Positions 1 through 7,292 of a DNA stretch of 64,000 nt are shown here, piece after piece. This DNA comes from Bacillus dicomae (lineage in GTDB: Bacteria; Bacillota; Bacilli; Bacillales; Bacillaceae_G). The notes under the pieces are model-generated. The model was not told where the DNA came from and made no database searches. It worked only from the letters and a program-made list of their open reading frames with translations. Where the stretch lies: positions 496,001 to 560,000 of the forward strand of contig NZ_VHIV01000002.1 of NCBI RefSeq assembly GCF_006494425.1, in the 5' to 3' direction. The position numbers were made by a program, and so were the translations under genes. The first letter of the stretch is position 1, and the number at the start of each line of letters is the position of its first letter.

Positions 1-903
1 TTCTTATTAATCGGTTGCAGTGCAAAAGGAGACGAAAAAGCATCTGCAACAAAAACAGAAAAAGGAAAAGAGAAAATCGAAGTTACCGACCTGTCAGGAA
101 GGAAGGTAACATTCGATAAGACGCCAGAAAGTTTTGCTACGTTAAGTATAGGAGACATGGATATTATTCATGCTTTAGGTGGAAAAATAGTAGGTCGTCC
201 GGATGCAAAAATAACTCTTCCAGAGGATATAAAGAAAATACAAGTAATCGGGAATGCACATCAGCCGAATTTTGAGCAAATTGCTAGTCTAAAGCCTGAT
301 GTACTTATTGCTAACAATGGATTCCAAAAGAACGTTCCAACGGTTGAAGGACAAGGAACGAAAGTAATGATTTCTTCTGCGAACTCTATACAAGATATTC
401 AAAAAAATATTGAGCTATATGGAACGATAATGAAGAAAGAAGATAAAGCAAAAGAGCTTAATCAAAAAATGAATGATCAAATGAAGAAATATGAGAAAAA
501 GAGCGATATTAAAGCGTTGCTAGTTTATGGAGCACCAGGCACTTATTTAGCAGCATTACCAACATCTCTATCAGGTGATATTTTAGAAAAAACAGGCGGG
601 AAAAATATTGCTTCTGATTTTCCAGAAATGAAAGAATACCCGCAATATGCACAGCTAAGTGTAGAGCGGATTATTGAGGCGAATCCAGATGTGATTTATT
701 TAATTACACATGGAGATCCAAATAGTGTGAAAAAAGCATTTGAAGGCGAAATGATGAAAAATGAATCGTGGAAAAATTTGGATGCAGTAAAACGAAATCG
801 CGTAGTAATTTTGCCACCAGATCTATTTGGATCAAATCCTGGAACAAAAGTTACAGAAGCAATGGACTTTATGTATAAAAGTATACAAGATGTAAGGAAA
901 TGA
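1..903 (+). CDS. Heme/iron-complex ABC transporter substrate-binding lipoprotein (5' truncated)
   Basis: Frame 1 is open from the first base, so the true start lies outside the window. The visible N-terminus carries a lipobox, L-I-G-C at residues 3-6, followed by a Lys/Glu-rich linker, so the mature protein is lipid-anchored outside the membrane. The rest is a class III periplasmic-binding-protein fold: a D-L-S-G-R-K-V-T-F entry strand, then a G-D-M-D-I-I-H-A-L-G-G segment typical of heme/siderophore/cobalamin binders, and an E-A-N-P-D-V-I-Y segment near the C-terminus. It overlaps the downstream permease gene or lies just before it, and an ATPase gene follows, giving a complete importer. It should capture a ferric complex or heme; the ligand cannot be read from sequence. 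HmuT/IsdE-like is my best guess. Confidence 0.85.
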   Translation, partial: FLLIGCSAKGDEKASATKTEKGKEKIEVTDLSGRKVTFDKTPESFATLSIGDMDIIHALGGKIVGRPDAKITLPEDIKKIQVIGNAHQPNFEQIASLKPDVLIANNGFQKNVPTVEGQGTKVMISSANSIQDIQKNIELYGTIMKKEDKAKELNQKMNDQMKKYEKKSDIKALLVYGAPGTYLAALPTSLSGDILEKTGGKNIASDFPEMKEYPQYAQLSVERIIEANPDVIYLITHGDPNSVKKAFEGEMMKNESWKNLDAVKRNRVVILPPDLFGSNPGTKVTEAMDFMYKSIQDVRK

Positions 904-908
904 TAAGT

Positions 909-1937
909 ATGGAAAGTAGTGAAGTAGTAAGGGGGAAGGAACATCCTTTTGCGAAAAAAAGATGGATCATAGCAGTTAGTTTAGTTATATTAACGATTTT
1001 AGGTCTTTTTTACGGCCTTTTCGCAGGAAGCTTATCCTTTTCTTTACGAGATATTCTAACAGGGATACAAGATGAAGGTTCAACAGTTCATCGAATTGTA
1101 TGGGACCTTCGTATACCAAGAGTGCTCGTTGGATTTATAGTAGGGACATGTTTAGCTGCATCTGGTGCATTATTACAAGGAGTTATGAGAAACCCTCTTG
1201 CGGACCCCGGTATAATTGGGGTTTCATCTGGAGCAGGCCTTGTAGCAATCGTAATTATGATTTTATTCCCGCAGTATATGGCTTTTTTACCGCTCGGGGC
1301 GTTTTTAGGAGCTTTCATAACGGCGATGGTCATTTATGCTTTATCATGGCAAAAGGGGGCACCGCCTTCAAGAATTGTCTTAGTAGGCGTGTCAATTAAT
1401 GCATTAATTGGTGCAGCGACGTCAGCGTTAATGTTATTACATAGTGACAAAGTACAGTCCGTGTTACCGTGGCTAGCGGGTGGCATTGGTGGTGTAAGTT
1501 GGGCACATTTAAACATGATTATTTATTATGCAATATTCGCTATTATATTGGCCTTCTTTGGTATCAAACATATTCGAGTATTAATGCTTGGAGATGAAAT
1601 GGCGAAATTATTAGGGCATAACGTGGAAAAAAGCCGGTTTTATTTAATAGTAGTAAGTACATTATTAGCTGGAATTGCGGTTAGTGTTTCTGGTCTAATT
1701 GGATTTGTCGGTCTTGTCGTACCACATATGTTACGTTTATTAGTTGGAAATGACTATAAATATTTACTGCCATTATCATGCCTTGGCGGAGGAATATTAC
1801 TTGTTTTAGCGGATGCGATAGCTCGAAGTTGGTTCGATCCAATTGAATTGCCTGTCGGTATTTTACTATCCTTCTTAGGCGGTCCGTTCTTCTTATATTT
1901 AATTCATAGAGGGGGGAAACAGCGTGATTTCCGTTAA
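909..1937 (+). CDS. FecCD-family iron/heme ABC transporter permease
   Basis: This is a polytopic membrane protein of about 342 residues with roughly nine to ten hydrophobic segments, the usual size for FecCD/BtuC permeases. The segments R-N-P-L-A-D-P-G-I-I-G-V-S-S-G-A and G-L-V-V-P-H-M-L-R are family hallmarks. It forms the channel of the importer with the lipoprotein before it and the ATPase after it. An ATG at 900 overlaps the preceding stop, but the ribosome site AAGGAA at 894-899 is too close to it, so I prefer the ATG at 909 with 9-nt spacing. The 3' end overlaps the ATPase gene by 14 bp, which suggests translational coupling. Confidence 0.9.
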   Translation: MESSEVVRGKEHPFAKKRWIIAVSLVILTILGLFYGLFAGSLSFSLRDILTGIQDEGSTVHRIVWDLRIPRVLVGFIVGTCLAASGALLQGVMRNPLADPGIIGVSSGAGLVAIVIMILFPQYMAFLPLGAFLGAFITAMVIYALSWQKGAPPSRIVLVGVSINALIGAATSALMLLHSDKVQSVLPWLAGGIGGVSWAHLNMIIYYAIFAIILAFFGIKHIRVLMLGDEMAKLLGHNVEKSRFYLIVVSTLLAGIAVSVSGLIGFVGLVVPHMLRLLVGNDYKYLLPLSCLGGGILLVLADAIARSWFDPIELPVGILLSFLGGPFFLYLIHRGGKQRDFR

Positions 1938-2742
1938 TAAAGTGTTTTACGCACATTCTGAAAGATTTCAAATGCAAAATATGAATGTACATATTAAAGC
2001 TGGAGAAATCGTGAGTTTAATCGGTCCGAATGGATCGGGGAAATCTACTTTGCTTCGTTTAATAGCACGGCTACTTAAACAAAGCGAAGGGGATATCATT
2101 TTAGAGGGAAAAAGTATTCATACGATGAAAAGTGCCGATGTAGCGAAGCAATTAGCGATGTTACCACAAATGCATGATCATCAATTAGATTTAACAGTGA
2201 AAGAATTAATCGAATTTGGAAGAGGGCCTCATAAATCATGGAGCAGTCGTTTAAATAAAGAAGATGAAGAAATTGTTGATTGGGCATTGTCTGTTACAAA
2301 TCTTGAAGGGTATGAATATCGTCTTTTACAATCTTTATCAGGAGGAGAAAGACAACGAGCCTGGATTGCAATGACGTTAGCACAACGTACGAACGTCTTA
2401 TTATTGGATGAGCCAACAACCTTTTTAGATATCGTGCATCAGTTGGAAGTAATGGAACTTGTGAAACGGTTAAACGAGGAGTTTGGTATGACAATTGTAA
2501 TGGTTTTACATGATATTAACCAAGCAGCTCAATATAGTGATCGTTTACTCGTATTAAAGCGAGGGAAGCTTCAGTATGACGGTGTACCAGAAGAAGTGTT
2601 ATGTCATGAAATGTTTCAACGTGTGTTCGGCATAGAGGTAGATATTTTTCAAGGAAGCGACAAGCCATTTTTTACACCGAAACGAATTTCTAAAAGGAGA
2701 GAAACGCGATGCGAACAGAGGAATGCATTACCATTGAGTTAG
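1924..2742 (+). CDS. Iron/heme ABC transporter ATP-binding protein
   Basis: This 272-residue cytoplasmic ATPase powers the importer encoded just upstream. Walker A GPNGSGKST is at residues 34-42, the signature LSGGERQ at 138-144, Walker B LLLDEP at about 159-164 with catalytic Glu163, and the switch His is His196. Length and motifs fit the FhuC/FecE/HmuV family. It begins with GTG behind a strong G-rich ribosome site (about 1909-1917) and overlaps the permease gene by 14 bp. Its C-terminus overlaps the next gene by 34 bp. Substrate is not deducible from the ATPase. Confidence 0.92.
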   Translation: MISVNKVFYAHSERFQMQNMNVHIKAGEIVSLIGPNGSGKSTLLRLIARLLKQSEGDIILEGKSIHTMKSADVAKQLAMLPQMHDHQLDLTVKELIEFGRGPHKSWSSRLNKEDEEIVDWALSVTNLEGYEYRLLQSLSGGERQRAWIAMTLAQRTNVLLLDEPTTFLDIVHQLEVMELVKRLNEEFGMTIVMVLHDINQAAQYSDRLLVLKRGKLQYDGVPEEVLCHEMFQRVFGIEVDIFQGSDKPFFTPKRISKRRETRCEQRNALPLS

Positions 2743-3104
2743 TAAGAGAATTTGTTATGGCAGCTCATGGAGATCTAGAAAAAGTACAAGAGCTGTTGGC
2801 TGAATCGCCAAGCTTACTTCATGCCTCCTATAACTGGGGTGGCTCAGGTTGGGAAAGTGCGTTAGGAGCAGCGGCGCATGTAGGTCGTAAAGATATTGCC
2901 CTTTATTTATTAGAAAAGGGTGCTCGAATGGATATTTTCGTGGCCGCTATGCTTGGAGAATTAGAAGTTGTACAAGCTATTTTAGTAGCACAACCAGAAG
3001 CCTTGCGTACTTTTGGTCCTCATGGCATTTCCCTTCTTCAACATGCACGAATGGGTGGGGAAAAAGCACAGCGTGTATATGATTACTTAGCGGTTCTTTC
3101 TTAA
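2709..3104 (+). CDS. Small ankyrin-repeat protein
   Basis: This 131-residue soluble protein has ankyrin-like helices: A-A-H-G-D-L-E-K-V-Q-E-L-L early, A-A-H-V-G-R-K-D-I-A-L-Y-L-L-E-K-G-A in the middle, and A-M-L-G-E-L-E-V-V-Q-A-I-L later, about three repeats. It starts inside the ATPase gene, with AAAAGGAG about 8 nt before the ATG, so it is co-transcribed and probably coupled to the importer. It has no signal peptide or membrane segment. Its role is unknown; a protein-protein interaction partner of the uptake system or of iron/heme handling is only a contextual guess. Confidence 0.85.
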   Translation: MRTEECITIELVREFVMAAHGDLEKVQELLAESPSLLHASYNWGGSGWESALGAAAHVGRKDIALYLLEKGARMDIFVAAMLGELEVVQAILVAQPEALRTFGPHGISLLQHARMGGEKAQRVYDYLAVLS

Positions 3105-3126
3105 TGAACAAAGGGAGTTCTTATGT

Positions 3127-3182
3127 GCGGTAAACTTTTCACTTTCATATAATTTGGAAAGTTTACCGCCCGTTAGAACGGG
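3127..3182. repeat. 12-bp inverted repeat with adjacent small palindrome
   Basis: GCGGTAAACTTT (3127-3138) is perfectly repeated in inverse orientation at 3158-3169 around a 19-nt loop. A second palindrome CCCGTT-AG-AACGGG (3169-3182) follows at once. There is no T-run after either, so this is not a normal terminator. It lies between the ankyrin gene and the true terminator at 3258. Confidence 0.6.
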
Positions 3183-3257
3183 ATAAGTATCTAGTATATT
3201 TGAAAATCCTACACCCCCCTCAACTGTAGTTTTCTTAATACTAGTTATGATATGGAT

Positions 3258-3288
3258 GCAGTAGACAATATTTGTCTACTGCCTTTTT
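3258..3288 (+). terminator. Terminator of the iron-uptake operon
   Basis: GCAGTAGACAA and its exact reverse complement are separated by 3 nt and followed by CTTTTTT. This is a textbook Rho-independent terminator ending the ABC/ankyrin operon. Confidence 0.9.
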
Positions 3289-3415
3289 TAAATTCTTTTG
3301 AGATTGAATATTCTGTATTCTGATGTTAGTTCATTTATAATAGATAGTAACATTTCGTATACATATAAAACATGACCGTGAAATTAAGAACAAATTAGTG
3401 GGAAGGAGTGGAGAA

Positions 3416-3922
3416 ATGTTTCATACAGCTCGTTTACAAATTCGCAAATATACAATGGATGATTTACAGTTCTACGCTTCACTATGGGGAAATGAGAAGG
3501 TAATGCGCTATATTGGGAATGGGACGTTAAAAACATATATGCAATGTAAAAAAAGTTTGGAGGAGTGGGTGATTCCTAGCTATAAAAACGGTCTCGGTTT
3601 ATTTGTATTGATTGAAAAGGAAACAGGGATAAGAATTGGTCATGCAGGATTAGTAAAGCAACAGATAGATGGAAAAGAGGAAATTGAAATTGGTTATTGG
3701 CTACTACCTCAGTATTGGGGAAAAGGGTATGCGAAAGAAGCAGCGGCAGCATTTCGAGACTATGGCTTCCAAGCGTTACGAATGAATAAATTAATTTCTC
3801 TTATTAATCCGGACCACCCCGCCTCAATCTTTGTTGCTAGAAAAACGGGGCTTAGTTATGAGAAAACCACTTCATTTCATGGGATGGATGTTCTCGTTTA
3901 TTCCATTAGGCGCGTTGGATGA
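3416..3922 (+). CDS. GNAT-family N-acetyltransferase
   Basis: The protein is about 168 residues and opens M-F-H-T-A-R-L-Q-I-R, the start of RimJ/RimL-type GNAT enzymes. It contains the acetyl-CoA loop Y-W-G-K-G-Y-A-K-E-A, matching Q/R-x-x-G-x-G/A, and the later segment I-N-P-D-H-P-A-S-I-F-V-A-R-K-T-G-L common to protein/amine acetyltransferases. I chose the ATG at 3416 because AAGGAG (3403-3408) lies 7 nt before it; an in-frame GTG at 3398 has no such site. The acceptor is unknown. It stands alone, with a terminator upstream and another GNAT gene downstream. Confidence 0.85.
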   Translation: MFHTARLQIRKYTMDDLQFYASLWGNEKVMRYIGNGTLKTYMQCKKSLEEWVIPSYKNGLGLFVLIEKETGIRIGHAGLVKQQIDGKEEIEIGYWLLPQYWGKGYAKEAAAAFRDYGFQALRMNKLISLINPDHPASIFVARKTGLSYEKTTSFHGMDVLVYSIRRVG

Positions 3923-3978
3923 AAAAAGGTAAATTACATCTTTTGAAGAATGGTATATAAAAATAAAGGGGGGATTAC

Positions 3979-4437
3979 ATGTATATTTATCATAATGGAC
4001 TTATTATTCGTGAGGGAACGAATGGTGTACCTGCATATGCAATTAAGACTTTATTCGAAGATGCCGGTTGGAGCAATGATAATATCCCTTCTTGGCAAAT
4101 TGAAAAATTCACGATAGCATTTGAAAATTCAACATGGGCATTCACAATTTGGGATGAAGAAGAGATGATTGCGATGGTTAGAGTCATTTCTGATGGAATC
4201 ATGGTCGCGAACATAGTAAATTTAGTTGTGAAATGTGAATATAGAGGGAAGGGATTAGGTAAGAAACTTGTCGCTCTTTGTTTGCAAAAATTGCCACATG
4301 GTGACTGGTTTGCGCATACTTCTGCGAGTAATTTTGATTTTTATAGAAGTTGTGGTTTTGAGGTGAGAGAGTTATCGAGAAATGGAACATGTGCGTACTA
4401 TGGATACCAAGCCGCAAAAAGAGATGGGCATCGGTAA
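3979..4437 (+). CDS. GNAT-family N-acetyltransferase
   Basis: A 152-residue soluble protein with the GNAT core: strand I-A-M-V-R-V-I-S, then V-V-K-C-E-Y-R-G-K-G-L-G-K-K-L-V, whose R-G-K-G-L-G is the acetyl-CoA pyrophosphate loop, and a C-terminal F-Y-R-S-C-G-F-E motif. The start is supported by a strong GGGGGG-type ribosome site just upstream. It is unrelated in detail to the GNAT before it, so it is probably not a recent duplication. Acceptor substrate unknown. Confidence 0.85.
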   Translation: MYIYHNGLIIREGTNGVPAYAIKTLFEDAGWSNDNIPSWQIEKFTIAFENSTWAFTIWDEEEMIAMVRVISDGIMVANIVNLVVKCEYRGKGLGKKLVALCLQKLPHGDWFAHTSASNFDFYRSCGFEVRELSRNGTCAYYGYQAAKRDGHR

Positions 4438-4564
4438 AGGAGCGAGAAGCAAAGAAATGGTACAGCTATAAGTATTTTTCATTATTTTTTATAATAGAAA
4501 ATGAATTGAGACTCATTTTATGATAAAATGAAAGAAAATTCTGTTTATTATTAGGGGGATAAAA

Positions 4565-4942
4565 ATGAGTATAAAAGTTGGGGATGTATTTAAATATGAA
4601 AGAAGATTTACTGAGGAAGAGGTTTTTGAATTTGCAAATATTACAGGGGATAAAGGTAGGCATCATATGGAATATGATGAAAATGGACGTTTAATGGTTC
4701 ATGGTTTATTGACTGCTAGTATTGGAACGAAAGTAGGCGAAGAATTACATTACATAGCAAGAGAATTAGTAAGTGAGTTTATTAGACCAGTTTTTACAGG
4801 AGATACGATCACTTGTGAATTAACTTTAACAAATATTGAACAGATGGAAGGATATAAAAAGGTTTCAATCGAGTCAGTTTATCGCAATCAACACGAAAAG
4901 ACTGTACTAGTTGGGACAAGCTATGGAGTTATAAGGGGATAA
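4565..4942 (+). CDS. MaoC-like hotdog-fold dehydratase
   Basis: The 125-residue protein has an N-terminal V-G-D-V-F-K-Y-E-R-R-F-T-E-E-E-V strand-helix, a N-I-T-G-D stretch where (R)-specific enoyl-CoA hydratases carry the catalytic Asp, and the helix V-H-G-L-L-T-A-S-I-G, a hallmark of MaoC/FabZ-like hotdog domains. The usual catalytic N-P-x-H is degenerate here (R-H-H-M-E-Y-D). It may act on an acyl-CoA/ACP or be a binding-only hotdog. It is monocistronic, with GGGGG before the ATG and a shared terminator afterwards. Confidence 0.75.
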   Translation: MSIKVGDVFKYERRFTEEEVFEFANITGDKGRHHMEYDENGRLMVHGLLTASIGTKVGEELHYIARELVSEFIRPVFTGDTITCELTLTNIEQMEGYKKVSIESVYRNQHEKTVLVGTSYGVIRG

Positions 4943-4944
4943 AA

Positions 4945-4977
4945 AAGAAGCCTGATTTACAGGCTTCTTTTTTATTT
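4945..4977. terminator. Bidirectional terminator
   Basis: AAGAAGCCTG and its reverse complement flank a 5-nt loop (4955-4959), with A-runs on the left and T-runs on the right. It serves the MaoC-like gene and the convergent XRE-cupin gene. Confidence 0.88.
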
Positions 4978-5521
4978 AATAAACACGTTTTCGATTTTCT
5001 GCATAACTAGAGATGAGTAATAATGCAGTTTCTTCTCCTATATTACGAACGATATGAGGAACACATGCATTCCAGGAGAAAGAATCCCCTTCTTCTACAA
5101 TTGCAACATCTTCTCCATGTTGAACTTCTAGTTTTCCGCGTAATACAAGGTGACATTCTTCCCCTTCATGGGCATTTGGTGTGTTTTCTTTCGGAAACCC
5201 AGCAGGAATTTCTACGAGATTTAGGCGAAGGCCACCTTGCTCGGCAACATGTTCAATTCTTTGTTCATCTTTTCCGTATACACTATATTTACGCTCTACC
5301 TTTTTGACAACTTTCAATCGATCTTTTTGTTCTAACAATAAATAGGGAAGAGGAACGTTTAAAAAATTGGAGATCGTTTCTAAAGTTGAGATAGATGGTG
5401 ATGTTTTATTATTTTCAACCTGACTCATAAACCCTTTAGAAAGACCTGTTCCCTCACAAATTTGCGCGATTGTTATGCCTCTACGCTGACGAATTTCACG
5501 TATTGCAGAACCAATATTCAT
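4976..5521 (-). CDS. XRE-family regulator with C-terminal cupin domain
   Basis: The 181-residue protein has an N-terminal helix-turn-helix (I-R-E-I-R-Q-R-R-G-I-T, recognition helix G-L-S-K-G-F-M-S-Q-V-E) over about residues 5-60. A cupin domain over about 105-180 includes the H-E-G-E-E-C-H-L-V-L-R-G-K metal/ligand strand and a P-H-I-V-R-N strand. Such HTH-cupin repressors sense small molecules. I start it at the ATG complementary to 5519-5521, with AAGGAGC upstream; a longer open frame reaches across the catD promoter and is not credible. It is divergent from catD-catE, so those genes are the obvious candidate targets. Confidence 0.88.
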   Translation of the reverse strand: MNIGSAIREIRQRRGITIAQICEGTGLSKGFMSQVENNKTSPSISTLETISNFLNVPLPYLLLEQKDRLKVVKKVERKYSVYGKDEQRIEHVAEQGGLRLNLVEIPAGFPKENTPNAHEGEECHLVLRGKLEVQHGEDVAIVEEGDSFSWNACVPHIVRNIGEETALLLISSYAENRKRVY

Positions 5522-5596
5522 AAAATCAAGCTCCTTTTTGTAAACAACTATTTGTATCATAGCAAAAAAAATATATATTTTCCCAGTGAAAATGAA

Positions 5597-5650
5597 TTGA
5601 CGAATAAAAAAATTTAGTGTATGTTTTGTAATATAAATAAAAGTTTTGTA
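5597..5650 (+). promoter_or_regulatory. catD promoter with direct repeats 20 bp apart
   Basis: TTGACG (5597-5602), a 17-bp spacer and TATGTT (5620-5625) make a plausible sigma-A promoter. The octamer GTTTTGTA occurs at 5623-5630 and again at 5643-5650, exactly 20 bp apart. This same-face arrangement would suit a dimeric repressor overlapping the start site. Confidence 0.5.
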
Positions 5651-5677
5651 TAAGAAAACCATAAAGGAGAGAAAGAA

Positions 5678-6082
5678 ATGAATCAACATATTGGTAACTT
5701 AATTATTCGTATCGTGTTAGGGGTAACGTTCTTTATGCACGGTTTAACAAAATTCCAATCGGGGATTGACAATATTGCAGGGTGGTTCACAAGCATTGGT
5801 TTACCAGGAGGACTTGCATACGGTGTAGCAACATTTGAATTAGTTGGCGGTCTATTATTAATTCTAGGTTTAGGTGTAAGATATATTGGATTATTATTTG
5901 CACTAGTTATGGTTGGAGCAATTGTAAAAGTAAAATGGTCAGCTGGTTTATTAGGAGATGGAAAAAATCCTGGCTTCGAATTAGAGCTTGCATTACTAGC
6001 AATGGGTGCATACTTATTTGTTGCGAAAGCGGATGGTTTTGTAGATAATTTCTTAAAAGAGAAAATGTCAAAGAAGAACTAA
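5678..6082 (+). CDS. catD: DoxX-family membrane protein, CatD-like
   Basis: A 134-residue protein with four hydrophobic segments and the DoxX signatures F-F-M-H-G-L-T-K-F near residue 20 and F-E-L-V-G-G-L-L-L-I-L-G-L in the middle. In B. subtilis, catD (yfiD) encodes a DoxX protein directly before the catechol 2,3-dioxygenase gene catE, and the pair responds to quinones. The same pairing here, 21 bp apart with a strong ribosome site (AAAGGAGAG), supports the name by synteny and family. It probably works in the membrane in quinone/thiol-stress defence. The exact reaction is not established by sequence. Confidence 0.8.
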   Translation: MNQHIGNLIIRIVLGVTFFMHGLTKFQSGIDNIAGWFTSIGLPGGLAYGVATFELVGGLLLILGLGVRYIGLLFALVMVGAIVKVKWSAGLLGDGKNPGFELELALLAMGAYLFVAKADGFVDNFLKEKMSKKN

Positions 6083-6103
6083 TTTAAATGGGAGGCTAAC
6101 AAG

Positions 6104-6961
6104 ATGAGTTTTCAACTTCATCCCGATACAACACTTGATGTTGTTCATTTATATGTATCAAATATAAAGAAATCACTAGAGTTTTATACAGAAGTACTAA
6201 GTATGAAAGTACTAAAAGAAGATGAAATGGTCGTTACATTTGGGAATGAAAATAACGAACCACTCCTTATCATTGAAGAAAAGAAAGAAGCCTTACCAAA
6301 GCAAAGAGGGAGAACGGGTTTATATCATTACGCAATTTTATTACCGAGCAGACAGGATTTAGCGAATATCCTTCGTCATCTTGTAGAAATGGTATATCCA
6401 CTGCACGGCGGAGCTGACCATTACTTTAGTGAGGCCCTTTATTTAGCTGATCCAGATGGAAACGGGATTGAAATTTATCATGATCGCCAAAAAGAAGTTT
6501 GGCGTGATGAGAATGGAGAGCTACCATTTGTTAGTAACCCGTTAGCTGGTGAAGAATTATTGCAGCAAGGAAGTAAATGGAATGGGTTTCCAGCTGGTAC
6601 TGTGATGGGACATATTCATTTCCATGTCGCTGATTTGGAAGAAGCGAAACGTTTCTATGTGGATGGTCTTGGTTTTGAAGTAACGATACCAGCTCGTAAT
6701 GGGGCGCTCTTTGTATCGGCAGGAGGCTACCATCACCATATCGGTTTAAATACGTGGCAAGGTGAAGGAATACTACCGCAAATGCCAAATTCCGTTGGCT
6801 TGAAATATTTCACAATTGTATTAGCAAATGAAAAACAAAAAGAGCAAGTATGTGAAAGTTTAAAAAATATTGGCAAAATTGCTACGTACAAAGATGGAAT
6901 ATTACAAGTAGAGGATCCATTTGGACATTGTATCCATTTCAAAATAAAAGGAGAAGCCTAA
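6104..6961 (+). CDS. catE: Ring-cleaving extradiol dioxygenase, CatE-like (two VOC modules)
   Basis: The 285-residue protein contains two vicinal-oxygen-chelate modules (about residues 10-130 and 165-283), the size of B. subtilis CatE, which opens catechol with Fe(II). Module 1 shows a complete metal triad: His15 (V-V-H-L-Y-V), His75 (L-Y-H-Y-A-I-L) and Glu123 (D-G-N-G-I-E-I-Y). Module 2 has His residues at 170-174 and 210-212, but His278 stands where the usual terminal Glu would be (D-P-F-G-H-C-I-H-F). It forms an operon with catD and probably detoxifies catechols. The stop codon lies inside its terminator. Confidence 0.85.
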   Translation: MSFQLHPDTTLDVVHLYVSNIKKSLEFYTEVLSMKVLKEDEMVVTFGNENNEPLLIIEEKKEALPKQRGRTGLYHYAILLPSRQDLANILRHLVEMVYPLHGGADHYFSEALYLADPDGNGIEIYHDRQKEVWRDENGELPFVSNPLAGEELLQQGSKWNGFPAGTVMGHIHFHVADLEEAKRFYVDGLGFEVTIPARNGALFVSAGGYHHHIGLNTWQGEGILPQMPNSVGLKYFTIVLANEKQKEQVCESLKNIGKIATYKDGILQVEDPFGHCIHFKIKGEA

Positions 6962-6981
6962 TAAAGGCTTCTCTTTTTTAC
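6951..6981. terminator. Bidirectional terminator after catE
   Basis: GAGAAGCCT (6951-6959) pairs with AGGCTTCTC (6965-6973), followed by TTTTTT. It contains the catE stop and abuts the end of the convergent dehydratase gene. Confidence 0.88.
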
Positions 6982-7292
6982 TTTCTTATAATTGCTTTTT
7001 CATTTTGGACAAATAGTTCATCAAATTGCTTCGCAAGCTCAAAATCGAGTTTCGTTAAACCTTTTGCATTCCAAGATGACAAAGTAATAATGACTGCTTT
7101 ATACTGGATAAGGATAAATGGGTGGTGATTATGTTCTTCTGATAGTTTGGCGGCTTCAGAGACAAATTCGACTCCTTTTAAGTAGTCGGAAAACATATAT
7201 TTTCTTTCAATCCATTTTTCATCTTTTACTACCCATTTATCTAACTTCAATAATTCCTCTTGAACTTCTTCTTCAGTTAATCGTAGCATCAT
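6978..7292 (-). CDS. Pterin-4a-carbinolamine dehydratase
   Basis: The 104-residue cytoplasmic enzyme dehydrates 4a-hydroxytetrahydrobiopterin, regenerating the pterin cofactor used by phenylalanine hydroxylase. The diagnostic E-E-H-N-H-H-P-F segment supplies the active-site histidines, and W-V-V-K-D-E-K-W plus F[10 protein letters not shown] match the family's N-terminal half. The gene overlaps the 3' end of the hydroxylase gene by 20 bp, so the two are translated together. Two adjacent ATG codons (7290-7292 and 7287-7289) are possible starts and differ by one residue. The sequence does not show how the pterin is made. Confidence 0.92.
   Translation of the reverse strand: MMLRLTEEEVQEELLKLDKWVVKDEKWIERKYMFSDYLKGVEFVSEAAKLSEEHNHHPFILIQYKAVIITLSSWNAKGLTKLDFELAKQFDELFVQNEKAIIRK

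Noticed and set aside
5522-5689. An N-terminal extension of the XRE-cupin regulator
   Set aside because: The upstream part is hydrophobic, crosses the divergent promoter and lacks a ribosome site.
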